A stretch of 16,254 nt of DNA, taken from Pelagophyceae sp. CCMP2097. Its lineage: Eukaryota > Sar > Pelagophyceae. The translations under genes and the position numbers were made by a program. Shown in pieces: positions 14,562 to 16,254 of this stretch. Positions within the stretch are counted from its first letter, which is position 1; every line of letters starts with the position of its first letter. The notes below the pieces were generated by a model, which was not told the DNA's origin, ran no database searches, and saw only the letters and a list, made by a program, of their open reading frames with translations. The stretch is taken from positions 1 through 16,254 of the forward strand of contig MU657251.1 in NCBI GenBank assembly GCA_026770575.1, in the 5' to 3' direction.

Positions 14562-16095
14562 AGGGCAGACGCTGCCGAGAGTGGGACGGCGCCGCAGGGG
14601 CTTTTCGAAAAGTCGCGAGTCCGCCTCGAGACGCTTTAGCCTCAATGCTCAAACGCACTAGGCGCAAGCGCGAGACCAACGACAAGCTTGACCGCGAGTT
14701 CCTCGCGCGCGTCCCCGCGTCAATCGGAGCTTAGAGTTCGCCTCAGTTAAGAACAGACGCTGCCGAGAGTGGGACGGCGCCGCAGAGGCTCCTCGAAAAA
14801 ATCGCGAGCCCGACTCGGAGCGCTTTGGCCTCAATGCTCAAACGCACTAGGCGCAAGCGCGAGGCCGTCAACGAGCTTGGCGCCTGCGTCCCCGCGTCAA
14901 TCGGAACCTAGAGTTCGCCTCAGTTAAGAACAGACGCTGCCGAGAGTGGGACGGCGCCGCAAAGGCTCCTCGAAAAAATCGCGAGCCCACCTCGAGACGC
15001 TTTGCCTCAATGCTCAAACGCACTAGGCGCAAGCGCAAGGCCGACGAGCTTGACGCGTGTGTCCCCGCGTCAATCGGAGCTTAGAGTTCGCCTCAGTTAA
15101 GAACAGACGCTGCCGAGAGTGGGACGGCGCCGCAAAGGCTCCTCGAAAAAAACGCGAGCCCACCTCGAGACGCTTTGGCCTCAATGCTCAAACGCACTAG
15201 GCGCAATCGCGAGTCCGTCAACAGGCTTGGCGCCTGCGTCCCCGCGTCAATCGGAACCTAGAGTTCGCCTCAGTTAAGAACAGACGCTGCCGAGAGTGGG
15301 ACGGCGCCGCAGAGGCTTTTCGAAAAGTCGCGAGCCCGACTCGAGACGCTTGGGCCTCAATGCTCAAACGCACTAGGTTCAAGCGCAAGGCCGACGAGCT
15401 TGACGCGTGTGTCCCCGCGTCAATCGGAACCTAGAGTTCGCCTCAGTTAAGAACAGACGCTGCCGAGAGCCTCAGCAGTGGGACGGCGCCGCAGAGGCGT
15501 TTCGAAAAATCGCGAGCCCACCTCGAGACGCTTGGGCCTCAATGCTCAAACGCACTAGGCGCAAGCGCGAGGCCGTCAACGAGCTTGGCGCATGCGTCCC
15601 CGCGTCAATCGGAACCTAAAGTTCGCCTCAGTTAAGAACAGACGCTGCCGAGAGTGGGACGGCGCCGCAAAGGCTCCTCGAAAAAATCGCGAGCCCACCT
15701 CGAGACGCTTTGGCCTCAATGCTCAAACGCACTAGGCGCAAGCGCAAGGGCGTCAACGCGAAGCGCGCCGCGTGCGTCCCCGCGTCAATCGGAACCTAGA
15801 GTTCGCCTCAGTTAAGAACAGACGCTGCCGAGAGTGGGACGGCGCCGCAGAGGCGTTTCGAAAAGTCGCGAGCCCACCTCGAGACGCTTGGGCCTCAATG
15901 CTCAAACGCACTAGGCGCAAGCGCAAGGCCGACGAAAAGCGCGCCGCGTACGTTCTTGTGTCAATTTGAGCCTAGAGTTCGCCTCAGTTAAGAACAGACG
16001 CTGCCGAGAGTGAGACGGCGCCGCAGAGGCTCCGAGTCCTCGAATGACGCAAGCCCGCCTCGAGACGCTTTGGTTTAAATGCTCAAATTCGTAGG
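14541..16095 (+). repeat. Tandem array of ~177-bp units with 350-bp dimer periodicity
   Basis: Units starting (a/g)gagttcgcctcagttaag begin at 14733, 14910, 15083, 15260, 15433, 15618, 15798 and 15974, giving lengths 177, 173, 177, 173, 185, 180 and 176 bp. A diverged copy precedes them (about 14541-14732) and the last copy is truncated and diverged (to about 16095). Units 1 and 3 share a gtcaac..cttggcgcctgcg end; units 2 and 4 share a gacgagcttgacgcgtgtg end, so the first four form two 350-bp dimers. Unit 5 carries an insertion of about 8 nt near 15470. The edge copies are the most diverged. Open frames (such as SMLKRTRRKR...CVPASIGT) cross units but are broken by indels, so independent coding is doubtful. 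Confidence 0.93.
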
Positions 16096-16254
16096 AAAAA
16101 CCAATAGCCCGCCTGTCGGTTTTAGCAGCCTCGTTAAGTAATAACTAATAATAATTACAAGAGCGCGCCGGAGGCACACGGAGGACCCGAAGGATACAGC
16201 CAAATCCCATTGCAATGCCCACGTAGGAATTCCTAAATAATTGAAATTATTTAA
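16096..16254. other. AT-rich right flank with palindromes
   Basis: No gene is seen. It is AT-rich (aataactaataataattac near 16140) and ends with a perfect 12-bp palindrome, taggaattccta (16224-16235), overlapping a 9-bp-stem hairpin, taaataatt-ga-aattattta (16234-16253). The window ends here, so any larger element is cut. Confidence 0.7.

Noticed and set aside
15407..15969. Short open frames inside the satellite units as independent genes
   Set aside because: Indels between units (for example an extra A in the gaaaaaat tract) break the frame in most copies; the openness is explained by composition.
14733..15973. A CRISPR array interpretation of the tandem repeat
   Set aside because: Units are ~177 bp and similar throughout, with no short-repeat/unique-spacer pattern, and the context is eukaryotic.

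Overview
The window looks like nuclear DNA from a GC-rich, gene-dense eukaryotic microalga with a complex plastid, most likely a stramenopile (pelagophyte-like). The evidence is spliceosomal genes with very short introns (mostly 44-160 nt), a strong GTGCG 5' splice-site preference, a CSP41 protein and a lumenal protein with multipartite plastid leaders, and housekeeping genes (20S proteasome alpha subunit, BOLA3, BET1-type SNARE, RBR ubiquitin ligase). The species assignment is inference. Exon joins below were worked out by hand from reading-frame continuity, splice sites and known family sequences; no transcript data were available.

Layout. 1-373: noncoding, with a GACA microsatellite and short inverted repeats. 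374-1036 (+): predicted thylakoid-lumen protein. 1079-2237 (-): CSP41-type atypical SDR, three exons, convergent with the previous gene at 42 bp. 2449-4150 (+): secretory glycosyltransferase-like gene of about ten exons, divergent from CSP41. 4410-5652 (+): proteasome alpha-3/PSMA4, six exons. 5848-7808 (+): 511-aa PDZ protein, eight exons. 8127-8569 (+): mitochondrial BOLA3, three exons, one intron apparently GC-AG. 8994-10604 (+): intronless RBR E3 ligase with a SUMO-interaction-like N-terminus. 10652-11209 (-): cysteine-rich protein of unknown function, convergent with the RBR gene at 47 bp. 11487-12024 (+): BET1-like Qc-SNARE, three exons. 12025-12903: AT-richer noncoding stretch with a cluster of palindromes. 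About 12904-14561 (+): unrecognised multi-exon gene of lower GC. About 14541-16095: tandem array of ~177-bp units, partly organised as 350-bp dimers. 16096-16254: AT-rich flank with palindromes.

The genes do not form one pathway; they are a typical compact set of independent housekeeping genes (plastid, proteasome/ubiquitin, secretory pathway, mitochondrial Fe-S). The right-hand 4 kb differs in character: lower GC, palindromes, an orphan gene and a satellite array. It is the most unusual part, especially because the last exon of the orphan gene runs into sequence shared with the satellite units. I see no convincing evidence of an entirely new multi-gene system.
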